Assembly (NCBI GenBank): GCA_958354085.1
Contig: CATWUX010000053.1
Span: forward strand, 1 to 13,451
DNA: 13,451 nucleotides
DNA from: an uncultured Oscillospiraceae bacterium
GTDB lineage: Bacteria; Bacillota; Clostridia; Oscillospirales; Acutalibacteraceae
Direction: 5' to 3'
The translations under genes were made by a program, and so were the position numbers. Of the stretch, positions 1 through 5,830 are shown piece after piece. Position 1 is the stretch's first letter; every line of letters starts with the position of its first letter. Below the pieces are notes generated by a model that was not told the DNA's origin, searched no databases, and was given only the letters and a program-made list of their open reading frames with translations.

Positions 1-27
1 GCCCGACCATTCTGTCGGGCTTTTCTT
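1..27. terminator. Hairpin terminator downstream of asnS
   Basis: A perfect 7-bp stem, GCCCGAC (1-7) with GTCGGGC (14-20), has a 6-nt loop and is followed on the plus strand by TTTTCTT. This is a rho-independent terminator for a plus-strand gene left of the window. It also lies 32 nt past the asnS stop on the minus strand, with an A-run before the stem. It could therefore act in both directions, but the minus-strand U-tract would lie outside the window. Confidence 0.7.
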
Positions 28-52
28 CGTATAGGATAGCGCTTTAGAAGTG

Positions 53-1465
53 TTAAAACTCCGCCGAACCGGTTGTACGGGGAAACGGAATCACATCGCG
101 GATATTCGCCATGCCGGTCACATACAGGATCAGCCGTTCAAACCCCAATCCGAAGCCGGCGTGCGATGCTCCGCCGTACCGACGAAGGTCCAGATACCAC
201 CAATAGTCAGCCGGATCCAGCCGCAGCTCCGCCATACGCTGTTCAAGCAGCTCCAAGCGCTCCTCACGCTGGCTGCCGCCAATGATTTCGCCCACGCCCG
301 GCACCAGCAGATCCATAGCCGCGACAGTTTTTCCATCGTCGTTCAGGCGCATATAAAACGCCTTGATGTCCTTGGGATAATCGGTCACAAACACCGGCTT
401 TTGAAATACCTGTTCTGTCAAATACCGTTCATGCTCCGTCTGTAGATCGCATCCCCAGAACACCGGATAAGCAAATTGATCCTGATGCGGCTCGAGCAAC
501 GCGATCGCTTCCGTATAGGTAATATGAGCAAAATCCGTTTCCACCAGCGCATGCAGCCGCTCCAGCAAGGATTTATCGTAAAAATCATTGAAAAAGCGCA
601 GCTCATCGGTGCAAGCTTCCAGCAAATGCCGTATAACAAACTGGATCATATCGCGCGCCAGATCCATATCGGCCTGCAAATCGGCAAACGCCATTTCCGG
701 CTCGATCATCCAAAATTCGGCAGCATGACGAGCCGTATACGATTTTTCTGCGCGAAATGTCGGGCCAAACGTATAGATGTTGCCAAAAGCCATCGCCATA
801 CACTCGCCGGTGAGCTGGCCGGAAACCGTTAAAGACGTGGGACGGCCAAAAAAATCCTGCGAATAATCCACGTTTCCCTCCGGCGTGCGCGGCGGAGCGG
901 ACGCGTCCAGCGTCGTAACGCGGAACATCTCCCCTGCCCCCTCACAATCGCTGCCGGTAATCAGCGGCGTATGCACATACACAAAGCGCCGGTCGTGGAA
1001 AAAACGGTGAATTGCAAAAGCAGCTTCCGAGCGCACACGAAAAACCGCACTGAACGTGTTGGTACGGGGGCGCAGATGGGCAATGGAACGCAAAAATTCC
1101 AGCGAGTGCCGCTTTTTCTGCAAGGGATAATCCGCCGTAGACTGCCCCTCCACCACGAGTGTTTGCGCATGCAGCTCGACCGGCTGTTTAGCTGCCGGCG
1201 TTTCCGTCAGGGTGCCAACAATGCGCAGAGCAGCGCCGACATTCAGGCGGGAAGCTTCCTCAAAATTAGGAAGCGATTTTTCCTCGATCACGATTTGCAA
1301 ATTGCGTTGACAGCTGCCATCGTTCAGCTCGATAAAACCGATGCCTTTGGAGAGACGTAACGTACGTACCCAACCGCACACCGTTAAAGTTTTTCCGACC
1401 CATATGGAGGCATCCGCATAAACGGATGCGATCTCTTGTCTTTTTTGCATATTCTGCGCACACAT
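53..1465 (-). CDS. asnS: Asparaginyl-tRNA synthetase (AsnRS, class IIb)
   Basis: This cytosolic enzyme charges tRNA-Asn with asparagine using ATP. The 470-aa length is close to the usual ~465 for bacterial AsnRS. An N-terminal OB-fold anticodon-binding domain (about residues 15-115, [20 protein letters not shown]) leads into a class II catalytic core. Class II motif 1 is around 155-170 ([11 protein letters not shown]), followed by GEMF. Motif 2 is near 235 (FRAEKS...[11 protein letters not shown]) and motif 3 near 436 (GFGLGFERL). The ending [10 protein letters not shown] and the motif YLDLRRYG are AsnRS-like rather than AspRS-like. The frame is open seven codons further upstream, but TGGGAGG lies 8 nt before the internal ATG at 1465, so that start is chosen. 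It stands alone with its own promoter at 1509-1538. No truncation or missing catalytic motif is seen. Confidence 0.96.
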   Translation of the reverse strand: MCAQNMQKRQEIASVYADASIWVGKTLTVCGWVRTLRLSKGIGFIELNDGSCQRNLQIVIEEKSLPNFEEASRLNVGAALRIVGTLTETPAAKQPVELHAQTLVVEGQSTADYPLQKKRHSLEFLRSIAHLRPRTNTFSAVFRVRSEAAFAIHRFFHDRRFVYVHTPLITGSDCEGAGEMFRVTTLDASAPPRTPEGNVDYSQDFFGRPTSLTVSGQLTGECMAMAFGNIYTFGPTFRAEKSYTARHAAEFWMIEPEMAFADLQADMDLARDMIQFVIRHLLEACTDELRFFNDFYDKSLLERLHALVETDFAHITYTEAIALLEPHQDQFAYPVFWGCDLQTEHERYLTEQVFQKPVFVTDYPKDIKAFYMRLNDDGKTVAAMDLLVPGVGEIIGGSQREERLELLEQRMAELRLDPADYWWYLDLRRYGGASHAGFGLGFERLILYVTGMANIRDVIPFPRTTGSAEF

Positions 1466-1508
1466 TGGTTTGGCCTCCCATCGCATTCCACAACAGAGAA
1501 TATAAAAT

Positions 1509-1538
1509 AGTATACCACCGTTCCAGAATTTCCGTCAA
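1509..1538 (-). promoter_or_regulatory. Sigma-A promoter of asnS
   Basis: Read on the minus strand, TTGACG (1533-1538) and TATACT (1509-1514) are separated by 18 bp. They lie about 45 bp upstream of the chosen asnS ATG. The boxes match the consensus at 5/6 (-35) and 5/6 (-10). Confidence 0.7.
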
Positions 1539-1608
1539 TGCCTTCCGGTAAACTACGCTTGAAAAGTGGTAGTATCCTTTGTAGGCTTGTCAAACATATT
1601 GGACAGTC

Positions 1609-1685
1609 GCGGAAAAGGACGCAATGAAAGGGTGACCGAAAACGGTCACCCTTTCAAAATTTGAGATGCTGTAGACAAAGAAAAA
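1609..1685 (+). repeat. Mobile-element 3'-end repeat, copy 1 (with hairpin)
   Basis: This is a diverged direct copy of 2853-2928. It begins with codons for AEKDAMKG followed by TGA (1633-1635), which aligns in frame with AEKEKMTG-stop of copy 2. It continues through a perfect 13-bp inverted repeat (1626-1638 with 1643-1655, AAAA loop) and then CAAAATTTGAGATGCTGTAG and ACAAAGAAAA. Only the last 8 codons of the original ORF remain. No ORF homology is visible left of about 1609. The first GNAT gene ends 41 bp to the right. Confidence 0.75.
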
Positions 1686-1726
1686 CTGGAAGTTGTCGGT
1701 TTCTTTGCGTAGATATGACTTCAATT

Positions 1727-2302
1727 TTATGCATTGAAGTACATGTCATAAACGATATAACCATGTATGCCATCCAATGATCCTTCATATGTCTCCTGAC
1801 ACATCATGCACCGGGGTTCTTTCATTGGATATCCACTTGTTGGGAAAATATTATATTCTGATGATGTTCGGAATCCAACTTGATTATAAAATCTATAATT
1901 TCCTTCGACGGTGATTCCTTTATAGCCCAATTCTCTCACTTTCTCAATCCCCATCATCAACATAGCGGTTCCAATTCCTTGGCGAAAATAATCCGCATGA
2001 ACAGATACGGGTGCTAACATGACAATTTCGGAATCGGCTCCGTCGCCATGTCCTCCATCTCTTGCGGGGGACAACGGAAATTTTGAAAATAAAAAGTGTC
2101 CTACCACTTTGTTATCCAATTCCGCCACAAAGGACAACTCCGGAATATAATATTGGGAATTTCTGATTTCCTCCACTAATGCAATAATATCGGTTCCATC
2201 AGAATAGTCTGTTCCTTCTTGAAAGGAACGCAAAATCAGAGAAACAATATTCTTATAATCTTTATGTTCTTCCGGACGAATTGTAATCTTCTGATTCATC
2301 AT
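1727..2302 (-). CDS. GNAT-family N-acetyltransferase
   Basis: A GNAT acetyltransferase transfers an acetyl group from acetyl-CoA to an amine; the substrate here is unknown. The 191-aa protein has an N-terminal part typical of GNATs (ITIRPEEHKDYKNIVSLI). Strand beta-4 (EIVMLAPVSVHADYFRQ) leads into the acetyl-CoA pyrophosphate loop RQGIGTAM at about residues 105-112. A later GNAT-like motif, FYNQVGFRTSSEYN, follows. The overall pattern is YhbS-like. Three ATGs are clustered at the start. AAGAGG is only 2 nt from the first (2308) but 8 nt from the second (2302), so 2302 is preferred; 2299 is also possible. By eye the gene is clearly more AT-rich than asnS and the sensor genes, which suggests transfer. 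It has its own extended -10 promoter and lies between two copies of a mobile-element repeat. An antibiotic-modifying role is possible but unsupported. Confidence 0.85.
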   Translation of the reverse strand: MMNQKITIRPEEHKDYKNIVSLILRSFQEGTDYSDGTDIIALVEEIRNSQYYIPELSFVAELDNKVVGHFLFSKFPLSPARDGGHGDGADSEIVMLAPVSVHADYFRQGIGTAMLMMGIEKVRELGYKGITVEGNYRFYNQVGFRTSSEYNIFPTSGYPMKEPRCMMCQETYEGSLDGIHGYIVYDMYFNA

Positions 2303-2340
2303 ACGCATATCCTCTTCTCAAATCCCGATTTATTGTTCAA

Positions 2341-2346
2341 ATTATA
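2341..2346 (-). promoter_or_regulatory. Extended -10 promoter of first GNAT gene
   Basis: On the minus strand the sequence reads TGTGCTATAAT, a perfect -10 box with the TG extension, 38 bp before the chosen ATG. No good -35 hexamer lies at 16-18 bp, which is usual for extended -10 promoters. Confidence 0.55.
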
Positions 2347-2385
2347 GCACACAACGGCGAAGAAATCTACTCTAAGTCAAGCCTA

Positions 2386-2428
2386 AAAAAGTCCGGCTGA
2401 TTTAACATTGTATATTAAATCAGCCGGA
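2386..2428 (-). terminator. Rho-independent terminator upstream of first GNAT gene
   Basis: There is a perfect 14-bp inverted repeat (2392-2405 with 2415-2428) with a 9-nt loop. On the minus strand it is followed by CTTTTTTAGG. It lies upstream of the GNAT promoter at 2341. It therefore probably stops transcripts from the right (second GNAT or tRNA region) rather than acting as an attenuator. Confidence 0.75.
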
Positions 2429-2528
2429 AAGGTGTCAAGAGGTAGCAAAAAAGATGCCGCTTAAACGCGAGAAATAAGCCTTATGAAAGAAGAAGCCCCG
2501 ATACGCGTCTGCGTGTCGAGACTCTCAG

Positions 2529-2879
2529 TTGGCACTGACGCTTAATTTTAGTACAATAAAACATGCGGTGCATATTGACCGCAAAATCGGCGGTACAGAC
2601 GCCCGTATGCCGACGATAGCGCGGGAAGAAAGGAAAGATACTGCCCCGGTCGAATTCACGCCGTACAAGCCCAAAACACGCAAACCCGGGACGGGCTGTG
2701 TCACCATGATTAACGACCACCTCTATGAAGGACGGTACACGCCGACCAACGCCTACGGCAAGCGGGAAAGCCATAATATCAATGCGAAAACAAGAGAAAA
2801 ATGTGAAGAAAAGCTCGCGGAAATGATTACAGTGGTCAAGGCGCAAATCAAGGCGGAAAAAGAGAAAATGACAGGGTGA
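2529..2879 (+). pseudogene. Remnant of mobile-element gene, integrase N-terminal-like
   Basis: The ORF has 116 codons from a TTG, with no convincing RBS; an ATG reading frame at 2483-2545 overlaps its start in another frame. The first ~50 residues are basic and low in known motifs (PYKPKTRKPGTGCV). Residues ~60-105 read INDHLYEGRYTPTNAYGKR and then NAKTREKCEEKLAEMI. This resembles the N-terminal strand-strand-helix region of clostridial phage and ICE tyrosine integrases (EGRY...GKR...AKTREECEEKL), from general knowledge of that family. No catalytic R-H-R-Y domain follows. The ORF stops inside the hairpin at 2870-2898, and an independent copy shows the same C-terminus, so the stop may be natural. 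It may thus be either a cut-down gene or a small stand-alone DNA-binding protein of a mobile element. Confidence 0.45.
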
Positions 2880-2928
2880 CCGAAAAAGTCACCCTGTCAA
2901 AATTTGAGGTGCAGTAGACAAAGAAAAG
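2853..2928 (+). repeat. Mobile-element 3'-end repeat, copy 2 (with hairpin)
   Basis: This is the second copy of the sequence at 1609-1685. It holds the end of the integrase-like ORF (AEKEKMTG-stop), an 11-bp perfect inverted repeat (2870-2880 with 2888-2898, loop CGAAAAA), then CAAAATTTGAGGTGCAGTAG and ACAAAGAAAA. It abuts the stop codon of the second GNAT gene at 2931. The hairpin could be a shared terminator for the two converging genes, but it has no good U-tract on either strand. Confidence 0.75.
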
Positions 2929-2930
2929 CG

Positions 2931-3470
2931 TTACTTCATCACTTTTTCAAACCGGAACATTTCGTCAGGCCCTTCGCTGTTACCGTCAGCAGGCTCGTCC
3001 GGAGCGGGGTGAAACGCACCGAAGAATTCTACGGCGTGGAAGCCGCATTTGTTGATGTAAAAATGAATGTTTCGCTTTTCAAAATACGGCGTGCAGGTTT
3101 CCCAGACCTCGGTTTCGGGGTGGAGCGCTTCGATCGCCTGCCAAGCGCCGTAGCCAATGCCTTTCCCGTGTGCGTCGGGGGAGACGAAAAGCAGGTCAAG
3201 GTGGTTGTGGTGTGTTTTCTGATCGATCTGCAAAACAACTCCGCCAACTTTTTTGCCTTCATAGACGATACGGTAAGCCTCGCTGTCTGGCGCATCAATG
3301 CTTCGCTCGATCGTGCCGCGGGAAATGATCTCGCCATCCTCTTCAAGGTGATCGTCCCGCATACCGAACTCCTCCATTGCACCATACTTGAACGCCCATT
3401 GGTTGTCAAGAATGAACTGCTCACGGTCGTCCGCAGTCAGCGGAACAAGAGTTACTTTTGTGTTTTTCAT
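2931..3470 (-). CDS. GNAT-family N-acetyltransferase
   Basis: This is a 179-aa GNAT enzyme using acetyl-CoA, with unknown acceptor. It has the N-terminal fold start VTLVPLTADDREQFILDNQW, a beta-4 strand LDLLFVSPDAHG, and the acetyl-CoA loop GKGIGYGAWQAIE near residues 100-112. The motif NIHFYINKCGFHAVEFF is the usual GNAT beta-5 to beta-7 region. The length suits a single-domain GNAT. AGGAGG lies 5 nt before the ATG, so the start is well supported. Upstream is a leader with a hairpin and T-rich tract (3486-3522) that may attenuate expression. No separate promoter is evident between the gene and tRNA-Pro, so co-transcription with the tRNA is possible. Its protein is unlike the first GNAT except for the family fold. 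Confidence 0.88.
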   Translation of the reverse strand: MKNTKVTLVPLTADDREQFILDNQWAFKYGAMEEFGMRDDHLEEDGEIISRGTIERSIDAPDSEAYRIVYEGKKVGGVVLQIDQKTHHNHLDLLFVSPDAHGKGIGYGAWQAIEALHPETEVWETCTPYFEKRNIHFYINKCGFHAVEFFGAFHPAPDEPADGNSEGPDEMFRFEKVMK

Positions 3471-3485
3471 ATAAACCTCCTGAAA

Positions 3486-3522
3486 ATAAAAATTACTCGG
3501 TCATTACAAAGTAATAACCGAG
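3486..3522 (-). terminator. Attenuator-like hairpin before second GNAT gene
   Basis: On the minus strand CTCGGTTATTAC, TTT and GTAATGACCGAG form a 12-bp stem with one G.U pair. It is followed by TAATTTTTATTTTC, ending 9 nt before the AGGAGG of the GNAT gene. A terminator directly in the leader implies regulated read-through. Confidence 0.55.
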
Positions 3523-3534
3523 CGCACTCGACAC
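3493..3534 (-). CDS. Possible 13-codon leader peptide
   Basis: On the minus strand a GTG ORF reads MSSALGYYFVMTE and stops with TAA immediately after the attenuator stem. Codons 5-13 make up the stem itself, so a ribosome here would block its folding. The preceding codon is an in-frame TAG, and the RBS is weak (GGAT/AGG too close). The assignment rests on geometry only. Confidence 0.25.
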   Translation of the reverse strand: MSSALGYYFVMTE

Positions 3535-3624
3535 CTAATCCGGTATGCGGCCTGCAAATCCTTTCGGGTTTACGATCCCCTGGCGTTACGACGCCCTACC
3601 TCCGGTGACAAATATTTAATTTTA

Positions 3625-3656
3625 CTGATTTGACTGCCGTCGGGCAGCCAAATCAG
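3625..3656. terminator. Strong hairpin next to tRNA-Pro
   Basis: CTGATTTGACTGCC (3625-3638) and GGCAGCCAAATCAG (3643-3656) form a 14-bp stem with a 4-nt loop. There is one A-C mismatch on the plus strand, which becomes a G.U pair on the minus strand. The better pairing is for the minus-strand transcript leaving the tRNA, 6 nt after CCA, but the T-run (CATTTTT) is on the plus side. It may be a weak or bidirectional terminator or a 3'-trailer for processing. Confidence 0.5.
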
Positions 3657-3662
3657 CATTTT

Positions 3663-3738
3663 TGGTCGGAGTAGGGAGACTCGAACTCCCGGCCTCAACA
3701 TCCCAAATGTCGCGCGCTACCAACTGCGCTATACCCCG
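3663..3738 (-). tRNA. tRNA-Pro(UGG)
   Basis: This is a complete 76-nt cloverleaf on the minus strand. The acceptor CGGGGTA pairs with TACTCCG (one G.U). The D-arm is GCGC/GCGC with loop AGTTGGTA. The anticodon stem CGACA/TGTTG holds loop TTTGGGA (anticodon TGG). The variable loop is AGGCC, and the T-arm is GGGAG-TTCGAGT-CTCCC. The discriminator is A73 and CCA is encoded. The first 38 nt are repeated at 3892-3929. The gene reads codons CCA/CCG and possibly all CCN. Confidence 0.95.
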
Positions 3739-3741
3739 ATA
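3701..3741 (-). repeat. 41-bp direct repeat, copy 1 (att-like, inside tRNA-Pro)
   Basis: This copy covers tRNA nucleotides 1-38 plus 3 bp of 5' flank and ends exactly at A38 in the anticodon loop. It is identical to 3892-3932. Its position and boundary fit the crossover region used by tyrosine integrases that target tRNA genes. Confidence 0.8.
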
Positions 3742-3744
3742 GTT

Positions 3745-3773
3745 TATTTAATTGTGGTCGTATAGGTGGTCAA
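3745..3773 (-). promoter_or_regulatory. Relic-borne promoter for intact tRNA-Pro
   Basis: On the minus strand TTGACC (3768-3773) is followed after 17 bp by TAAATA (3745-3750). The mature tRNA begins 7 nt further on. The -35 overlaps one of the three phased GTGGTC repeats. It is weaker than the promoter stranded at 3968-3996. Confidence 0.45.
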
Positions 3774-3789
3774 ATTTGTGGTCAAACAT
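3754..3789 (+). repeat. Three phased 12-bp GTGGTC repeats
   Basis: GTGGTC occurs at 3754-3759, 3766-3771 and 3778-3783, exactly 12 bp apart. The last two share GTGGTCAAA. Spaced short direct repeats beside an attachment site resemble the arm-type sites bound by integrases, or could be iterons. Confidence 0.5.
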
Positions 3790-3891
3790 ATTTTTGACTG
3801 CTTTTTTTCATTTTCCGAACCGCCCGAAATCCGCACGGTTGAAGGGTTTTCGGCGGTTTTCGCTTTCGTGCGGTGCGAACGCCGTCTATGC

Positions 3892-3932
3892 TCCCAAATG
3901 TCGCGCGCTACCAACTGCGCTATACCCCGATA
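3892..3932 (-). repeat. 41-bp direct repeat, copy 2 (orphan 5' half of tRNA-Pro)
   Basis: This is a perfect copy of 3701-3741, containing tRNA-Pro nucleotides 1-38 but no 3' half: after A38 the sequence is unrelated. It lies downstream of a consensus promoter, so it is most simply the original 5' half of the gene, cut off from its 3' half by insertion. Confidence 0.8.
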
Positions 3933-3967
3933 TATTCTGTTTTCGCTGCAACCAAAATGCTGTAACG

Positions 3968-3996
3968 ATTATAATACGACTTTGTGCTTCTGTCAA
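3968..3996 (-). promoter_or_regulatory. Consensus promoter reading into orphan tRNA half
   Basis: On the minus strand TTGACA (3991-3996) and TATAAT (3968-3973) are perfect consensus boxes with a 17-bp spacer. The orphan tRNA 5' half starts about 38 bp beyond the -10. This looks like the original tRNA-Pro promoter. Transcripts could run through the relic into the intact tRNA. Confidence 0.8.
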
Positions 3997-4067
3997 GTAA
4001 AAGGATATTACCGCTTTTCAAGCGTAGTTTATCAGAAAAAAAGTCAATGCAAAATACAATCCCATGA

Positions 4068-4096
4068 TTGAACATTTCGTCGATTTATGCTATAAT
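4068..4096 (+). promoter_or_regulatory. Promoter of the sensor-kinase operon
   Basis: TTGAAC (4068-4073), a 17-bp spacer and TATAAT (4091-4096) are preceded by a TG extension (TGCTATAAT). It lies about 70 bp before the GTG start of the first sensor gene. It also rules out the upstream ATG at 4064 as a start, since that codon would not be transcribed. Confidence 0.75.
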
Positions 4097-4168
4097 TATG
4101 ATGTATATTTATGTCCGAGTGCAGGAGCGCGCCGGAAGAATTGCAAATTTTGCAAAGGAGCAGACGCC

Positions 4169-5830
4169 GTGAAAGCCAAGAACAATAAGGCGGTTTGGAT
4201 CGCTGTAGCTGCCGTCGTTGTGATAGCCGCTGTGATCCGGCTTGTCAACAATCAAAACACCTCTGATGATGTGCTGTTCACGGACTTTATCCGCTCTCTG
4301 CTCCATATCGGGCTGATTACGGCATGGGGCTTTTCCCTGTACCGGAGAGTGGTTCAGAAGCAGGCGCGGCGTTATCTGTGCGGCATTGCCGTCCTGATGA
4401 TCCTTTGGCTGAACTTAAAGGTTCTGAAGTATTACATTTGCATGGACGTAAACGTCAGCCGATATCTCTGGTATCTGTATTATTTGCCGCTGGTTGGGAT
4501 ACCTCTGTATATGCTGTATGCCTCCCTGTTTATCGGGAAAACGGAGGACTACCGCCTTCCGCGGCATACGAAGATGCTGTATATACCGGCTGCTTTGCTG
4601 TTCGTGATGATTATGACGAATGACCTCCACGAGTTTGCGTTTTCCTTTCCGCAGCATGATTTTTCGTCGGACAACTACCGGCACGGTATCGGATATTTCC
4701 TGGTGTTCGGTTGGTTTGCACTGTGTTCGTTTGCTTCATTTTATGTGATGTATTCCGGCGGTAAGATAAAGCGCAAGCCCCGTGCCTTCGCGCCCCTGAT
4801 TGTAGCCTTAGTTCTGACGATTTACTATATTATTACCTATATGGTGGGCAATCCGGTTACGACGCTTCTCGCCGCAGATCTCTCCTCTGCCTGCTCGCTG
4901 CTGTTTGCCGCTGTGTTTGAAAGCTGTATCTATTGCGGACTGCTCCCCACCAACACACGGTATGACGAAATGTTTGTGGCCTCCGTTGGAAACAGCGCGC
5001 AGATTGTGGACGAAAACTTTCAGGTGCGGTACGCTTCTGCTTCTGCCGAGCCGCTGCCGGTGGAGCAAATTAAACAGGCGCTTAACGCTCCTGTTGCACT
5101 GTCCGAAGGAAAGCTGCTGCACACAGCTCCCATCGGCGGCGGATATACGGTCTGGACGGAGGATATATCCGAACTGACCAATTTGCGCAAAGAGCTGACC
5201 GAGACAAAGGAAGAACTGGAAGAACGCACCGCTATGCTGAGGCATGAGTATGTGCTGGAAAAAGATCGAAAGGTGACTGCGGAGCAGAACAGGCTGTATG
5301 ACCTGCTGACTGCCTCCACGCAGAAACAGATCGACCGTATTGCGCAGCTGATGAAGGAATATGAGCTGGCGGACGGCGATGCGGAAAAAGGAAACGCCAT
5401 TCTGTCCAAGATCGCCGTCCTCGGGGGCTATGTCAAACGCAAAAAGCACCTGACGCTTTCCGTTCAGAACGGGTTTGACGTTTCCCAAGGCGAGTTGAAG
5501 AACGCCATTGAGGAATCTGTCCGCTACCTGAAAGCCATGGGAGCGCACTGTGTGGTGTTTGTAGATACGGAACGGGACTTTTTGCCCGGCGAGATTGCGC
5601 CTACTGCCTATGACTTTTTTGAGGACGCGGTGGAAGCGGCGCTGGACAGCCTCGTTTCCTGTGCGGTATCGGTGAGCGTGGTGGAAGGCGTGCTTCGTAT
5701 CCGTGTAACCGTCGGCTGCAAGGAGGATCTGAGTCCGCTTCAAAAAGAGTGGCCGGACGCTTCCGTTGCGGTGTCGGATGAGGATGAGTGGGAACTGATC
5801 CTTCCTCTGAGGGGAGGTGCTGCCGGATGA
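4169..5830 (+). CDS. 7TM-type membrane sensor with degenerate kinase domain
   Basis: This 553-aa membrane protein probably senses a signal together with the next two gene products. About eight hydrophobic segments (near 9-24, 36-57, 70-86, 100-121, 136-150, 174-195, 208-226, 232-258) carry the signature of the histidine-kinase N-terminal 7TM family. These include TNDLHEFAFSF (150-160) and FESCIYCGLLPTN at the end of the last helix. A short PAS-like stretch (SAQIVDENFQVRYAS) follows, then a coiled coil at about 335-400. The end (about 415-547) is reminiscent of a kinase (KIAVLGGYVKRK; AYDFFEDAVEAALD where an N box should be). It lacks a clear phospho-acceptor H box, the N-box Asn and a G box, so catalysis is doubtful. 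The GTG start has AAAGGAG 8 nt upstream. Its stop overlaps the next start (ATGA). It may be a receptor or pseudokinase partner of the following kinase. Confidence 0.8.
   Translation: MKAKNNKAVWIAVAAVVVIAAVIRLVNNQNTSDDVLFTDFIRSLLHIGLITAWGFSLYRRVVQKQARRYLCGIAVLMILWLNLKVLKYYICMDVNVSRYLWYLYYLPLVGIPLYMLYASLFIGKTEDYRLPRHTKMLYIPAALLFVMIMTNDLHEFAFSFPQHDFSSDNYRHGIGYFLVFGWFALCSFASFYVMYSGGKIKRKPRAFAPLIVALVLTIYYIITYMVGNPVTTLLAADLSSACSLLFAAVFESCIYCGLLPTNTRYDEMFVASVGNSAQIVDENFQVRYASASAEPLPVEQIKQALNAPVALSEGKLLHTAPIGGGYTVWTEDISELTNLRKELTETKEELEERTAMLRHEYVLEKDRKVTAEQNRLYDLLTASTQKQIDRIAQLMKEYELADGDAEKGNAILSKIAVLGGYVKRKKHLTLSVQNGFDVSQGELKNAIEESVRYLKAMGAHCVVFVDTERDFLPGEIAPTAYDFFEDAVEAALDSLVSCAVSVSVVEGVLRIRVTVGCKEDLSPLQKEWPDASVAVSDEDEWELILPLRGGAAG

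Larger units (their letters stand above)
3742..3891. mobile_element. 150-bp relic between tRNA-derived repeats
   Basis: No gene is supported here. The left end has three GTGGTC hexamers at a 12-bp period and a promoter-like pair reading into tRNA-Pro. The right part has inverted CCGCACG/CGTGCGG and CCGCC/GGCGG segments that could fold. Because it is bounded by the 41-bp repeats, I read it as the remnant of an element that integrated in tRNA-Pro and then lost its interior; a local tandem duplication followed by divergence is an alternative. Confidence 0.5.

Noticed and set aside
1466..1486. Seven-codon upstream extension of asnS
   Set aside because: The SD sequence TGGGAGG lies inside this extension, 8 nt before the internal ATG at 1465.
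1626..2898. Integron attC sites at the GNAT 3' ends
   Set aside because: The hairpins lack the GTTRRRY-type core sites and extrahelical bases, and they belong to the tail of a mobile-element ORF.
2904..3608. 234-codon open frame on the plus strand
   Set aside because: It is antisense to the second GNAT gene, has no RBS or known motif, and the minus-strand gene has a clear family match and AGGAGG.
3523..3625. Known riboswitch in the leader of the second GNAT gene
   Set aside because: Hairpins are present, but no consensus of a class I know (T-box, guanidine, c-di-GMP, THF and others) could be matched.
3752..4071. Two plus-strand ORFs of 82 and 101 codons
   Set aside because: They run through the relic and the orphan tRNA half, with no RBS; the duplicated RNA-gene sequence explains them better.
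4064..4168. Upstream ATG extension of the first sensor gene
   Set aside because: The ATG overlaps the promoter (-35 at 4068, -10 at 4091), so it would not be transcribed; the GTG at 4169 has an RBS.
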